From Capitella teleta (lineage: Eukaryota > Annelida > Polychaeta > Capitellidae), in assembly GCA_000328365.1 (NCBI GenBank), contig KB311873.1:134555-198554 (forward strand): 64,000 nt of DNA, in the 5' to 3' direction. Positions 24,640 through 37,800 of the stretch are shown here, piece after piece (the stretch's first letter is position 1; each line of letters starts with the position of its first letter). The position numbers were made by a program, and so were the translations under genes. The notes below the pieces were generated by a model, which saw only the letters and a list, made by a program, of their open reading frames with translations, did not search any database and was not told the DNA's origin.

Positions 24640-25520
24640 AGATCGAAGAGATCAGAAAGGCAAAGCAAGGCCGCCAAGAAGCAGAGCAAAAATGGAGAAA
24701 CTCTCAGCTTTTAGTCCATCAACAGATGTTCACCGCGGCCAGAACTGAAATCAACAACATGATTGTGGAAGCAAAGATATTCTACTACCAAAATAGAAAT
24801 TGAATCATGTGGTTCTGACACCAGACCAATGTTCTGCCTCATATCTGAGCTATTAGGCAAGCAGAAAGGCACCCCTGTGTCGTCCGGTGCGCCCGGCAAA
24901 ATCGCAACTCGACTTGGTGATTATCTTAATCACCAAGGTTACTGACATCCAATCTGCAATCAGTGCTGAAGCCACCAACACACCACCAACACCACTGCCA
25001 ACCATACTCATGAGAGATGACATATTACAACTGTGTTCTTGATCCGATCCCCACCCAGTGAGTTAAGAAAGCTATACAAGAATTCAGCCCAATCATCCTA
25101 CAGATCATAAACAAGTCACTCATATCTGGCGAGTTCCTGCAGTACTACAAGACCACCCTTGTTAATCTACGCCTGAAGAAACCTTCGTGGAACCCTGAAC
25201 TTGAGTCAAACTACAGCCCTATTTCTAAACTTAATTTTAATCAGCAAACTTCTAGAGAGAGTTGTGGCACAACAGTTTACTGCCCACCTGGAACTCAACA
25301 AACTAACAGAAGCGCTACAGAGCGCATACAGGGTAAGCCACAGCGCCAAAACTGCACTCCTCAAGGTATCCTTGGACATTAAAGAAGCCACCGGCGAACA
25401 AGAAGTCGCAGCTATGACCCTCTTAGACCTGTCTGCCGCTTTCGGTATTGTAATCCATACCAAAATGTTATCTTTTCTGTGGGTCATGGGTGTCCAAGAT
25501 CAAGCGTTGAAATGGATTTG
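24640..25520 (+). mobile_element. L2-like LINE, N-terminal half of reverse transcriptase
   Basis: Frames contain a W-R-N-S-Q-L-L-V-H-Q-Q-M-F-type pre-RT stretch, then L-K-K-P-S-W-N-P-E, S-N-Y-S-P-I-S-K-L, L-L-E-R-V-V-A-Q-Q-F, L-Q-S-A-Y-R-V-S-H-S, and T-L-L-D-L-S-A-A-F. These are RT blocks 1-3 of an L2-like LINE. Sequence changes abruptly near 25520 to gypsy-type coding. It is disrupted in several places and inactive. Confidence 0.78.
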
Positions 25521-25524
25521 CACC

Positions 25525-26700
25525 CCGCTTGTCGCTACATCACCTGCTTCTCGACACACATGGGAATATTCCAGTACAAGCGGCCAAACTTTGGTGTCAA
25601 CTTCGCTGCAGAGACATTTCAGCACACCATCCAGACCATACTCACTGGCATACCAGGTGTCAAGAATGTCAGCGACGATATCATCATCTTCGGTTCCAAT
25701 CAAGCTGAACACGACCAAGCCCTCCACTCAGCACTCAAGAAACTACATGACTCTGGACTCACCATAAATGCGCCCAAATGTCAGTTCAACCGCAACACTG
25801 TCCAATTCTTTGGATTCACCTTCAGCAAAGAAAGGCATGGCTCCAAACAACGCCTCAGAAGTCCGTTCATTCTTCGGCATGGCACAGTACAGCACTAGAT
25901 TCATCTGAGACTTTGTCACCATCACAGAACCTCTCTGACGACTGACGATGAAGAACGCACAATGGACCTGGTCTTGAGAACAAGAGAAAGCGTTTTGTGA
26001 AGTGCAACACCGCATTCAGAATGCCACCGCAAACGCATTCTTCGACCCTCATTAGCCTACAGCCTACCGTCCTGGACTTTCTACAGGCTTACAGAGCCAC
26101 CCCAGACATTTATACCAAGTTCTCGCCTCACTACCTCATGTTTGGTCGCCATCCAGTCACCTACTTGCCCGCAGTGCCGTAATCGCAAGATCCTTACCCC
26201 TCTGATCATGCTGTTCGCCAACAAGACAAGATCGCCAAGGAGAAGATAAAGCGTGATACCAATAGCTCAAGACAATCTCGCAGCCAAGACATAGCTTGCG
26301 GAGATTCTGTTCTTGTCAAGCAGAGAAGAACAAGCAAGGTAGATCCGCCATTTACATTGGAACCACTCATCGTTACTGCCACCAAAGGAGCAATGATCAC
26401 TGCCAGATCCAGCAATGGTCAACAGACAACCAGAAACGTGACTTATTTCAGGAAGCTACCTCATGACCCGCAGCTCTCTGACCCTGGTGACGAATACACA
26501 TAAAATGAAGACTTTGACACTACCAACCTCGATCACGAACCACCCGCCATGGACCCTGATCCACAACCACCTGTCACCACTCCCCACACCAGACGCTCTC
26601 AGCGCCTGATAGAAGAAATGTGAAACTTCGTGTGTGCATTCATGTGTTTGTGTCTGTGCCTCCTTCAGCATAGAAGAAGGGTGATGTGATATCCCGACGA
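25525..26700 (+). mobile_element. Fossil Ty3/gypsy LTR retrotransposon, 3' part (broken)
   Basis: Parts in order: a reverse-transcriptase segment (about 25545-25850, F-Q-Y-K-R-P-N-F-G and G-I-P-G-V-K-N-V are typical of the family), an integrase C-terminal segment (about 26030-26630, with Y-R-A-T-P and L-M-F-G-R-H-P), then a purine-rich tract and possible LTR start near 26665. The 5' part and 5' LTR are absent. The copy is broken several times and looks old. It joins an L2-like LINE piece on its left. Confidence 0.75.
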
Positions 26701-27018
26701 TAAAAAATCCATTTTCTCTACAATAAGCGGACATACTTCAGTGAAATCACACACAAATGACAGGTGACACTATATCAAACATTCCATCAACTCAACATGA
26801 TCATATTATGTAGTTGTAATCAATTACGATCAACACAGACGTGTGCCGAATGGTCGATTTTAAAGGGGGTTGGTCAAACTGTGCGAGCTTACATTTGAAA
26901 ACTGCGCACCCAACAGCTTCATGGTTGATACATGTACCAGATGGGCTGGTTGGTATCTGCACATATCATTTGTTGTTGACAATGCATGAAATCTCGAATA
27001 ATGAACGATTATTCAAAT

Positions 27019-27080
27019 TCCACACAATTTTCCGTCCCATTCCACACAATTCTCCGTCTTACCCACACAATTCGCCGTCC
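27019..27080 (+). repeat. Three-copy minisatellite
   Basis: The unit CCACACAATTCTCCGTC plus a few spacer bases is repeated three times with small changes and a period of about 21-22 bases. Confidence 0.65.
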
Positions 27081-30000
27081 ATTAATAATATGCAAATGAT
27101 AAGCCGGACATTCTCCGTCATCCGTATCCCCACTGTGATTATGGACTCCCAGAGTTATTTTTGGATTTCTTCACCTATGCATAATTGAACACAAGTTAGG
27201 TAGAAGGCACTTTATATTTGAATTAACAGGTTAAATAGTAGTAGTACTCGCGTACAGGTAAACGCATGGGCAAGCAGTGGGATGAGATCTTAACGCCACA
27301 ACTAGCGCATGTACATTGTACCTTGTATAATGAGTCATCAACACACTTGACTCTTGGCGGCAATCATAACGGCCCCACTCAAGTCTAACGCAGTGATTCT
27401 TCAGCCATCTTTAGCCGCAACCTCAGTCTACGCACAAGAAATAGTTCTAATATTAAAACACAACATCGACAACTATCATGCATGCATTTTCTAAAACTGT
27501 CCATCGAATAGGACAGTGTTATTCTTTTTAAACATACAATGGTATAATAATAATGATGTTATGTGATTTATACGTTTCAAATGAGTCACGCGGAGCGATC
27601 TTTGAACTTCTCAATGTGTTGTTCGGTCGTATCCTGTTTTCTTGTGTCCTAGTTTGACCCAATTTCTCAAAATCTCTGGTATTCATTAAATTCAGGTGAG
27701 TTAACAGTTACCGTCGGGTATCCCGGCCCATTTTGTAAGATCCTCTTTATTATTTGTTGGTGTTACTTTGAAGATATTTGTTAAGTTTTCCTTTAAAAGC
27801 ATTCCATTTGATCCAGCGTCTCCATTCACTCAGTTGGCGCCGGTGATTCAAGTTAGAATAAATAAATTTCGAATTCGAAATTAGGAAATTCTGTCATTTG
27901 GTTTTGAATTACTTATCATACGCGTCCATGTGAGTATCGATAATAAGCTTTGATTGTTTCATCGCAAAGTTATAATGTTTCATTGCTTGATGCTCAGTTG
28001 TAACTGGGGTTTGATACTTCATCAGTTCATTTATTAAAAAAATAAAAAAATATTAATTAGTTACTAGAGTTAGTAATACTAATAGTAATAGTTACTAATT
28101 TATTATTTAACTTTCAGAAAATTGAAGTTTCACTGACACTGGACTACTATTAGCCTATATTATTATGCCTGTGAGAAGGTTGTGTCTTTAGCTGTAACAA
28201 TCCATACTCTTAATCCACATTTGCTAAAGATTGGATATTGTCACAATTGTGCCTGTGAACTAGTCCATTGGTGATTGGACAACTTATGTACTAGCCTTCG
28301 AGAAAAAATGAGTGCCCAAAAACACTATTAACAAAACTTATTATAATAACTGGGAGCCTAGATCACTGATGGCGACAAGCCCTGAATTCAAGTGAGCTCA
28401 AGTGAGCATTGAGTAGGTGAAACATTAACTGATACTAGTGATAGTTTTGGTAAAATATTCCTGTCTAAATAAGTTAGCAGCCCAGGAAAGGCAGGATGTG
28501 GTCCCTGACTCGTGCTTGTCAATAAGTGCCATATTTAAACATGTGGCTACACCTTTCTAGTTGCTCACTACATAACTAATGCAACGGGTGTATGGGTATG
28601 ACAGGGGTTTCAATAATGCTAGTTTATGTTTTAGTGTTTGTTATATTTTCAATTTTTCAATTTTTCTTTCCTTTTTCATTTGTTTCACCTTCCCATAAAT
28701 AGCCATAATCTTGTATATTTATGCGAGCAAAGTATATTATTATCAATAAAAAATGCCATTGCTGTTGAGATTTCAGAGGCTGTATATCATCAAGGATAAT
28801 AATAATGATAAATTTTATAATATACCTGTCATGGTTGACTCATGCAGAAATTCCTTACCTGTTCCCTAACTCCTAAGCAAAGACTAAGAAAATTTATGAT
28901 TAATTGATGATTTAATATATTACCGCTAACTCCCAACAGAGTTCAGGTTCAGGATTTTTATCATAAAATTGCTATCGGGCATTAAAATCGCCTCCCTTTT
29001 AACCACTCAACAAGTTCCTGGTTAGAAGCCTTTAACGAAGTTTGAGCCAGCTGAGCTCTCCTGTTGCTATATCTTGCTAATAAAGAATTAATTATTGCAA
29101 TGCTTGGTAATAGCTATGTAAACTAAGCTAACTAAATTGTAATGGTTGATTTGCACTCAAAATTCTAGATTAGTTGATGCTGATGTAATGTCTGATTGAT
29201 ATTCTTATATAAAAGATAGACAGGAGATATAGAGTGTAGAAAACTCAAGAATTGGAAAATTATAATAATTATGTAGTAACTAGTAATGTAGTTAATGTAC
29301 TAGAACTTAGCATGCATTGCCTTTTGCATGCTCATGAGTCATGACAATGCAGTCCCAAGTACTACAATCGTCTGCCCATTGCAGCTGCACATTGGGGTGA
29401 ACAGCTCATTTGCATTAATTGCATACAAATGTCATTGAGCTGCATTCAGCATGACTTGTTGGAAACCGCAACATTGGCATACATGTGGCTGCACTGTGAT
29501 GTATTTCATACATTCCATAATTGATCCTTTGTCTGAATTTGATTTTCCATAGGCATTGTATCATGACTCAGCTGGGTCATTGCTTTTATTATACAGTCAT
29601 CATCTCACTGAGTGTTTTTATGTACACACTGTGCAGGACTGAATGCTGATAACTATGAGGTTGTTGAGCTAATTCTAACCTGTCATGCTCACTGAAATCC
29701 ATCATAGTTCTTGCATAAATAGTAATTGGCCATCACTGACAAGTTGATCAGCATGAAATTGCATAATGTTGACTATGTGTCAGTGTCTTGGAATGTCTTG
29801 AGTGACTCTTCAATGGCCTGAAGGTGCAATGTTTTTGTTCACATTATTCTGCAAATGAGTATACATATACCAGTGAGTTATTTACCATGTGCCAGTGCCT
29901 CAAGATGATATCATTAATTTCATCATTATGAATCACTCAATTCAGTAATCGTCGTTTTGCTATGTACAACAGGTCCCTGGTGATCAACATTTACAAACAA

Positions 30001-31890
30001 GAGATTTTTGCAGATATCAGGTAGAAATGTGGAAATGTTTGTGCCTTTGTGGTTTGAACACCTGTTCAACATGGCGTATTGATTTTGTGTCATCAGAGAG
30101 GCAAGAGTCTTGTACACAAAGCCTGTGAAGGTGATATTGGAAAACAGCATGCGATTTAACGATTGGTGTTCGCATAGGGGTCGTGCAGTGGATGTTGCCT
30201 GAATTTTATCGATGTTTTTCAGATGAACAATTCTGCAGTTGATTTCATTGAATATTTATATTATTGCACAGTTTAATTGAGTTCAAAAATCTAAATCAAA
30301 GTGTTTATTTTTAAATCGAATCTGACTTCATCAGGTTTTTTCTTCTGCCTCTGATGAATAAATACTTCGAATGACGAATGGCAATGTACGGAGAACCACC
30401 AAATGGGAATGGGATGTTTTACTCGCTGGCTGCGGTTTTGTTCTAAATATGCATATGCACTGTGATCTGATGGCAGCCAACGGCGTCATGCATTCCCATG
30501 GCCCAATCTCTGTGTTATTTTTCCCCCGTTTGATCAATGGGTGACATTTTTCTCTCCTCCTCCTCCCTTGGTTCCCCCAGCTGCAATTGTGCTGCAATCA
30601 TACAGCGCCATAAAAAAACACGCGATCTCCGAGCTGTCCTCCTGCTCTGGCTGCTGCTTCTGCTGTGGGCGCATTTTTCTCTTGTGTACATATTGTAATT
30701 TGTTGTGCATCGCCAGATGAACCATGCGCCCAAGGGCGTCCCGGATAATCATCATATATTAACTTAGAACTACGAGCACTTTATAATAGTCTTTATTTAT
30801 GCAGAAATTAGAACCAGCATGATACGCCATGGCCTCGTTTCACTGAATCGTGCCTCACATGCCGGGCCATCTCAGGCCGCCGTATCGGTAACGGCATCAA
30901 CAGGCATGCGCCCTTGTCAGTACTCTCTTGCCAATGTGCGCTGCACTTTTTCAAGCATTCATATTTTTTCCCCTCAAGCAGTCTGCTGTTAAACATATCT
31001 CTTATGAGGTGATAGCAGATGCTTAAAGGTGCGTTATGTTTTCTCAATCAACTCTTTGTCATAACGCATTCATCACTGAGCAGAGCATGTGCTTTTGCTT
31101 GATACCAGTGAACCTGATATTTGTCTTATTTTATTAATCAGCCCAATACTACCCTTCCCCTTTATGATACGACTGAAATTGCACGGTAAAGCATTCAGAT
31201 AATAATTAAATACTAGCTTGCAGGTCGTACGAACTCGGTAAAAGTTAATAAATCAATTTAAATTTCAGTCGCCTCTTTTAAATCTGTATTTTATTTCAAA
31301 TTTGTCTTTAAATTGATTAGTGTAATCACTGTGATTTCATACCAATTGAAAGAGCGATGTTTACTCGCACTCGTACTCAGCCAAGACGAGCAGCACCCTA
31401 GGCTTGGCAAGTCATAACTGTTTATGACCACCAACATAATTTGAATTTACAGTCGGATGCGAACTCAAAACGTTAACGTTAAAGTTTTTTCTTCACCGTA
31501 AGAAGATATTCCGAAACGAGGCTTTAATGTGTGAAAGAGGCGGATTTTTCCTCTAGTCTCCGCTCGAGTGGCTTCTGCTGCCTTTGAATGTCTCTTTATG
31601 TCTTGCACCTTAACCCATTCAAATGCATTCGCATGCTCGCCGGCTGCGCATCTTTATCTGTGTACGAACTACGAACAAACTGATAAGTGCTCCTCCATTT
31701 CCGATTGGATTAAGAGCATGAGCTACTGCTCTATCTCGCTCTGTGTATCCGTGTGCGGCAGCGTCGAGTGCTATAAAGTCTGCGGAACTAGTGGATCCTT
31801 GTGTATTGCATACGTTTGAGTGCGGAGTATATGACAGTGTTGTGTTCATTTTCAGAGAGGAGTAAGTGAGCTCCGTCGTCTGCCGTTACC
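27081..31890. other. Intergenic region upstream of the protein 4.1 gene
   Basis: AT-rich sequence with no exon I can support on either strand. Near 31031-31067 an inverted pair TGCGTTATG..CATAACGCA with a ~20-base spacer is present. The stretch from about 31500 to 31890 is probably the promoter and 5'UTR of the 4.1 gene. No TATA box was recognised. Confidence 0.45.
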
Positions 31891-34800
31891 ATGACGGACG
31901 ACTACGAACAGAATGACGCTGATGTCAGTTATGGCAATGGTCCTGCCTCCGACCAGGTACGTTTCTTTTTAACCTTGTTAACTTCTTAAAAGTTCAGTTT
32001 TAGAATAATTTTCTTGTGGATAATATTTTATTGTAAGCTGAAGTTTGCTCAATTAATTTTGCACTCGTTTATTGTACTGATTTGTTGTTGAACCGGAGTC
32101 TGGGATGTATTGCTATCGTCGCAATGCACTCGCCGTCCGCTAGACGTGATGAATGCGGCAAATGGAGCGACGCGATTCCTCCATTTGTTGCTGTGGATTG
32201 CTGTCAAATTTGCGCTGAAAGCGATGATTGGTACTTCGGTGCAGGCTCCGTGTTGCAGGACCTCTTCGACCACATTGCAGCCGGTCAGAATGCCGGATCT
32301 GAGCAGTCGCAGTGCACACATTCCATCTGCTCGGTCGAGTGATGAATGGTTCCAGGTGGTTTCATATCGTCTGGTTATTTGCTGACCGCCTTGTAAACAG
32401 CGTGCGCGTATGCGCTTGTAGTATTCCTTTGATTTTCTGAACAGGACTTTGCCGACCACTTGAGTCAGAAGTCGGAAGGGCAAAGTCTCTCGGCCCGAGC
32501 CTCGCATGCCTGCGGTCTCAAGTAGACAAGTATTCTGTTGTCGCCAAAAAGCAAGAACGCATTTTATGAGCGTAGGAATTCATTGCCATCCAATGAATGA
32601 GAAATGGTAAATACCCGGTTTCTAAATATACGACTAATTCAAGTGAACACGACCTTTTTATCAGCGTCCACCAGTGGGCTGATATGGCAAGCGACCTCTA
32701 GTTTCGCTGTTATGCAATGCATCGCCACTGCAGTTTTCATTAATGATGACCCGAGCGTTCGCGATTTCCCATGGGGCCATGCGGCCGGTTTACGAGGTAT
32801 TATCATAGTATTATTCGCGCTGCTGCTGTATGCCGCATTGCTGTTACTTATGATATTGTCGTTATTGTGAATGACTTAAGCGAGAGTACATCCTGGACGT
32901 TGTCCTTTGTCGGTTGCGCCGGTAGTGCCATCGTCGCAGCAGCGGCAGGGGTCCGGGGCGGCGCGTTGTACCGTGCGCAGGGCGGCTGCTGCTGCTGCGG
33001 TGGCACATGTGCGCTTGCATCCATAATGAGAGAGAGAGAGGGAGAGAGCAGGCAGCGACGGTGGCAGCAGCGTTGCCAGAATCGTCACCATCCTAAATTT
33101 AGCGGTAGCACCAGTCCATGAGTCATTGCTGCTGTCGGCATTCTGTGTGAGGAGACTTGTCCTCTGTCCTCTCTCCTGCAGAAGGATTAGTTCTTGTTTT
33201 GATAAAAGGATTACTCCTTGACGGATCCAGGTAAGGTGTTTGATCAGCGGCCATTGATCTGCCATCGATACGCTGTCTTCCGGTTCTCGCACCGGTTCGA
33301 TGAGGCCGCAAACAAGCCAAAGGTGCGTGCGTTGTGTGTCGTGCCTCGGGCCGAATTTCTTGATCACGGGTCAGCCTGTGTGTACATGTATGCTTGTTTG
33401 TGCCTCAGGGCTGGGCGCCGGGGTTATGATTTACACTGAGTACAGCGCCTGCATTGTTCTTTCTCCTTCTTGCATTCGTTGCACGGATCTCGATCCGTGA
33501 TCAATGCGCTGTATGCCGCACTCGGCTGATTGCTACGGCGTACCGCGCTTCGACCTGCAATCAATGGCGCCGTCTGATCACCTTGCTCCTCGGCAGCACT
33601 ATCTCCGGTCACCGGCACCAGAGGCATGGTGTTCACTGATGTACACAGCGCCATTGGAGCGTGCATATTCAACGGTCGCGGTTAACCACGTACATAACGC
33701 ATTCAAAGAGCGGCGGCATCTGCGCTGTTGCATTGGCCATGTTTGCATGCCGCTTCCCCAATCAACCCCTATTGAGCGCAACCGCTGTTACGAGCATGCT
33801 GTATGCATAATTTGGACAGTGTTACTGGCTATACACGCTGTAATCCATTGCATGCATGTGTGTTATAATGCGGGTGTGAAGCCCCTGAAGCGCACGGGGG
33901 ATGTGCCCGGCCTGTCTGCTTGCTTATCGTTGCGGCATCGATCCCCTCTTTCCAGCCGTCTCCTTTTAGGTCGCTTCGCTCACACTTTTCCAAGTAACCG
34001 CGTGCCTGGCTTCTCCACTGATCCCCAGACGCTCTTATGTAAATGCTGTGTATGTAATAAATTAGTCGTGAATGGGAATCAATGGGTCGTACCACTCATG
34101 GCATAGAGAAATCATGTATAATAATATTAGCCCCCACATCCTTAAAATTATAAATGCATCATCGCGTTATATAATTGATATAATGTCTCATATTTCGTAT
34201 GCGTCATCAATACTCATCATGGGCGTATGGCTGATCCTGCCTGCTTTTAGCCTTTTGCCATCAGTCACCAAAACCTCTGGCAAAGCGTGAGCTTATCTTG
34301 TGGCCGGCAACACTTAAGACGCCGCATTGATCTCGTCAGCTTGCCTGTCACCATCCTTGGAGGGAATCCCAAGGCGGATAAAGCTGAATCAACGATGACT
34401 CAGTCATGTTGCTCATGCGTTGCTGCTCTTGCTGGCGGTTGTGCGTTGCATGCAACCTTGTCTGCAAGGGCTGTGTTGGCGCAGGGTTAGCCAAATGGGA
34501 TGTCCTCTCTGAATGGGATCTTGCATGCGCTATAACGTAATGACTTCGCTCCGGCGGATTGTCCTTCAGATTTGGCAGTTGCGAGTAATTTACGCTCGGC
34601 TGAGGCGTTTTGAGGCCTCCAGTGCAAGGTGATGTTCGGGGACGCGGTTCGTCTGTGCATCTAGATTCGGTAACATGCGTTCCTACATTTCCTTCTTGAA
34701 TCATAATCTCCTGAACAAAGTAGAAGCTAAATACAAGGGTCAATCAATATACAGGCCTACAGGGTCTTGTTAAAGTTGCTGTTCTTTTGATTTTGTTTTG

Positions 34801-37800
34801 ACAACTTCATAATTCCATTGGGACTCTGATCATAGTCTGATGTAATGAGCCAGATTGAGTCTTGGGCCAAGACTCAATCTGACTTACCACTAAAATACCC
34901 TGGTAGTAAAATTTTGGGCTGTTTCATTTCTTCAGCTTTAATGTGATTTGCTGAGTGATGAAATTAATCAAATAATAAAATCAGTCGACGAATTCTGATT
35001 GGCTTTTTGTGTGGTGCAGTAATGAAAGGGCAATGACCCGCGCAGAATGAATGAAGCCGTGTCGTGAGCATCCATGGCAGCGCTCTCCGGCGTTGTTGGG
35101 CATTCTGAGTGGCGCTCTACGTCAATAATATTGTGGCACTGAAAACAATGGCGTGGAGTTTGGCTCCGATGCAGATCACTGACTGCATTGTGCATGCGTG
35201 GTTGCCATGGAATTGGACTTGTGGGACCGTTCCCGTGCATGGCCGGGGGGCTCTTTTGCTACGCCCCCTTGCGTGCTGGCTGCCTATTTGTCTGCCTATA
35301 AGTAATCCATGGCTGTAGTGGAACGGAGCATTGTCTATTGATTCCACATCCTTTAATTTCCTTTCGACTTTCACTTGAGAATTGACTCCAATCGAGATAA
35401 CTCCTATTATGCGCGGATGATAGATGATTCCACTGCACGATTCAAACAATTGGCGGTGTCTGTAATTCCTAGTAAAATTATGAGTTTGAGAATTGAGCTA
35501 CGTGTTGATGAACCGTGCAACGGGAGAGGGTCATGCCTCGCAGGACTCAGGTCGGATGAGCCGCGTTGACCCAATTTCGCTGTGTTAACATCGGCATAGA
35601 ATTGTGCGGAAGTCGGCAATCAATTACTCGGTGTTAGGAAATGGCCAACGGAGGGGAATCGCTGACCCATGCACGTCTGCTTCGGAAGCAATCGATGCTC
35701 TCAATTATTCTCAGTCAGACTTGGTGCAAGCGTAATCCATTCCATCGATGAATTCCGAGTAGAGGGATGCCATTGACGTGATCGGCATGCAAACACCGTC
35801 ATCTACGGATCATTCTGCGCATAAACACTTGCTGCGACATGCTCCTTCTGCTGGCGTGCAAGCGTGTGCGTCTACGTCACGCAGCCCACCTTACATCGTG
35901 CATGCGCTCCCCCAGGCCACTTTACGTCAATCCAATGGTTGTTGTCACGTGGCATGGGGTTTCAACTGACCTCTGCTGCCTACTGCATGCTGACCACCTC
36001 CTCTTTCGATGCATAATGAGCTGCTGCTGCTGCTGGCGAAGGAGGGTTTGGGGTGCAGGATGCTGTCTCGTACGCGGCGCGGACCCCGCTTCAGCCTCGG
36101 CAGCAGGCTCGGCAGCAGCAGCGGCGGCTTTTTGTTGTTTGCCTGGTGACTGTCTTCGATCGCTGCTTCTGCTTGCACCGCCGCCGAGCTGCTTCGCCGT
36201 TTCAGCGGCACTGGCAACAGAAGCGCATGCAGCGTCGACTTGTGAAGATGCCCTATTGTCGTCAATCGCCGTCGTCGTCGCCTCTGACGTCGCTCGATGG
36301 CTTAGGTGATGTCGCCGCAGGACGTTGTTGTCGTCGGCAATGAGAAGCTGGCCTCCGCGCCGACCTCAGCTGCATCAGAGCACTCCGCGCCAGGACTCTG
36401 CCGAGTCGACCGCCTCCACGCAACCGTCCATCCGCGAATTTGAACTGTTCCGAGAGTTCTGTTCGACTGCCTCATCGTCTGCCTGGGTAGGTGTCGTCTT
36501 CCCCTTGCACCTGTGTTTTATGCTCATCCCACGCAAATGAGCCCGTCTTCCTCTCTCCGTGTCGGTGGGCATGCAAGGAAACATATTGAAGATGATTTCC
36601 GGCTCTGTAACATGATAAGCTTTGATCATCCGGAGGCTGGGTTTCCCCACTGTTACTAAATCCTCTCCTTTGGCATACGTCATGTACAACTATTTCGAGC
36701 GCTGTGTTTCAGCCTCGGTTCGAGTCAATATTGCTGAGAGAGTGAAACAGCCGTAGCATAAAGGCAGGCGGCATACAACGCACAGCCTGCATTGCAAACG
36801 AACGAAGCCAGGCGGCTTATTCTTCGTTCTTTCGGAAATCGTCGAGTTACGCGCAAGCAAGCTGCACTTTGCTTCTGCTGCGCCTGCATCATTCAGCAGC
36901 CGAACGGATGCTTGTTTCGCTCTCTTGTGGCTCCTAAAGTTTCGTGTTGTTGTCCGCAGCGACTCTGTATTTCGATCGTTTGGGCCGCCACGCCCCTTGG
37001 CACTGATTCGGATAATTGGCAGGATTACATGAGCATCCGGGATTATTAGATCTATTATGGTGAGTTTGCTGGCATTGACCAAGTGCCACTCCTCTCTTCC
37101 GCCGCTCAACGAGTCCTCTTCGCTCGCTGCCTGCATCCTGCCGCCGTGGAATGTCAGGCATTTGTGACTCGCTTCCTCGGTCTCCGTGCTCCCCTATTGC
37201 TGACCGCTGGCAGTGAGGAGCGATAATCAGCCCCTGCTGTTACTCATTAGCACTAGTCTTCAATGCCCATTGTTCTTTTACGTCGAAATTCCCTCGATGT
37301 ATCTGTGCATGGGGAGAAATAGGCGCAATCGATGAATGTCGGTCAAAGTATTGACCTATATATTGTATAAGATGCTGTCTGTATGCACCAGATGCCGCCG
37401 TCAGAGATCGAATTTGATGATTTTTTTTTTTTTTTTTATGCGTTCGATGATCGATGTCGCCTCGAACTGCGACGAAATGCCCTTTACTCTGTTACTCTCA
37501 TGTCTCGCACGTGAACTGCATCCTATACTCGTTCCAAAATCATGTTATTATAGCAATTACCCTCGCTCAGTATATCATGCAGCGTTGTATGTCGCTGAGC
37601 AATTTCCTGTTATTGCCGCTGCACGAGTTAATCTCTTTGGTGCTGGTCGCCTCGTGTCGCCATTACGCTTCGAGATGAACTCAGTGCCTCAAATGCCCAG
37701 CGGCTTCGTCGTCGTCGCGATGATGAAGCAGCCACCGCCTGCTGAGGTCGCCTCCTATCGATTTGACGCGGCGACTGACCCTCCTCCAGCGTCGCCGATC

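Noticed and set aside
32049-32507. 152-codon minus-strand open frame just after 4.1 exon 1
   Set aside because: No homology and competing frames in the same bases; no splice or promoter support.
33504-34106. 200-codon open frame in the 4.1 first intron
   Set aside because: No domain, odd His/Cys-rich composition, overlapping open frames on both strands; fits GC-rich non-coding sequence.
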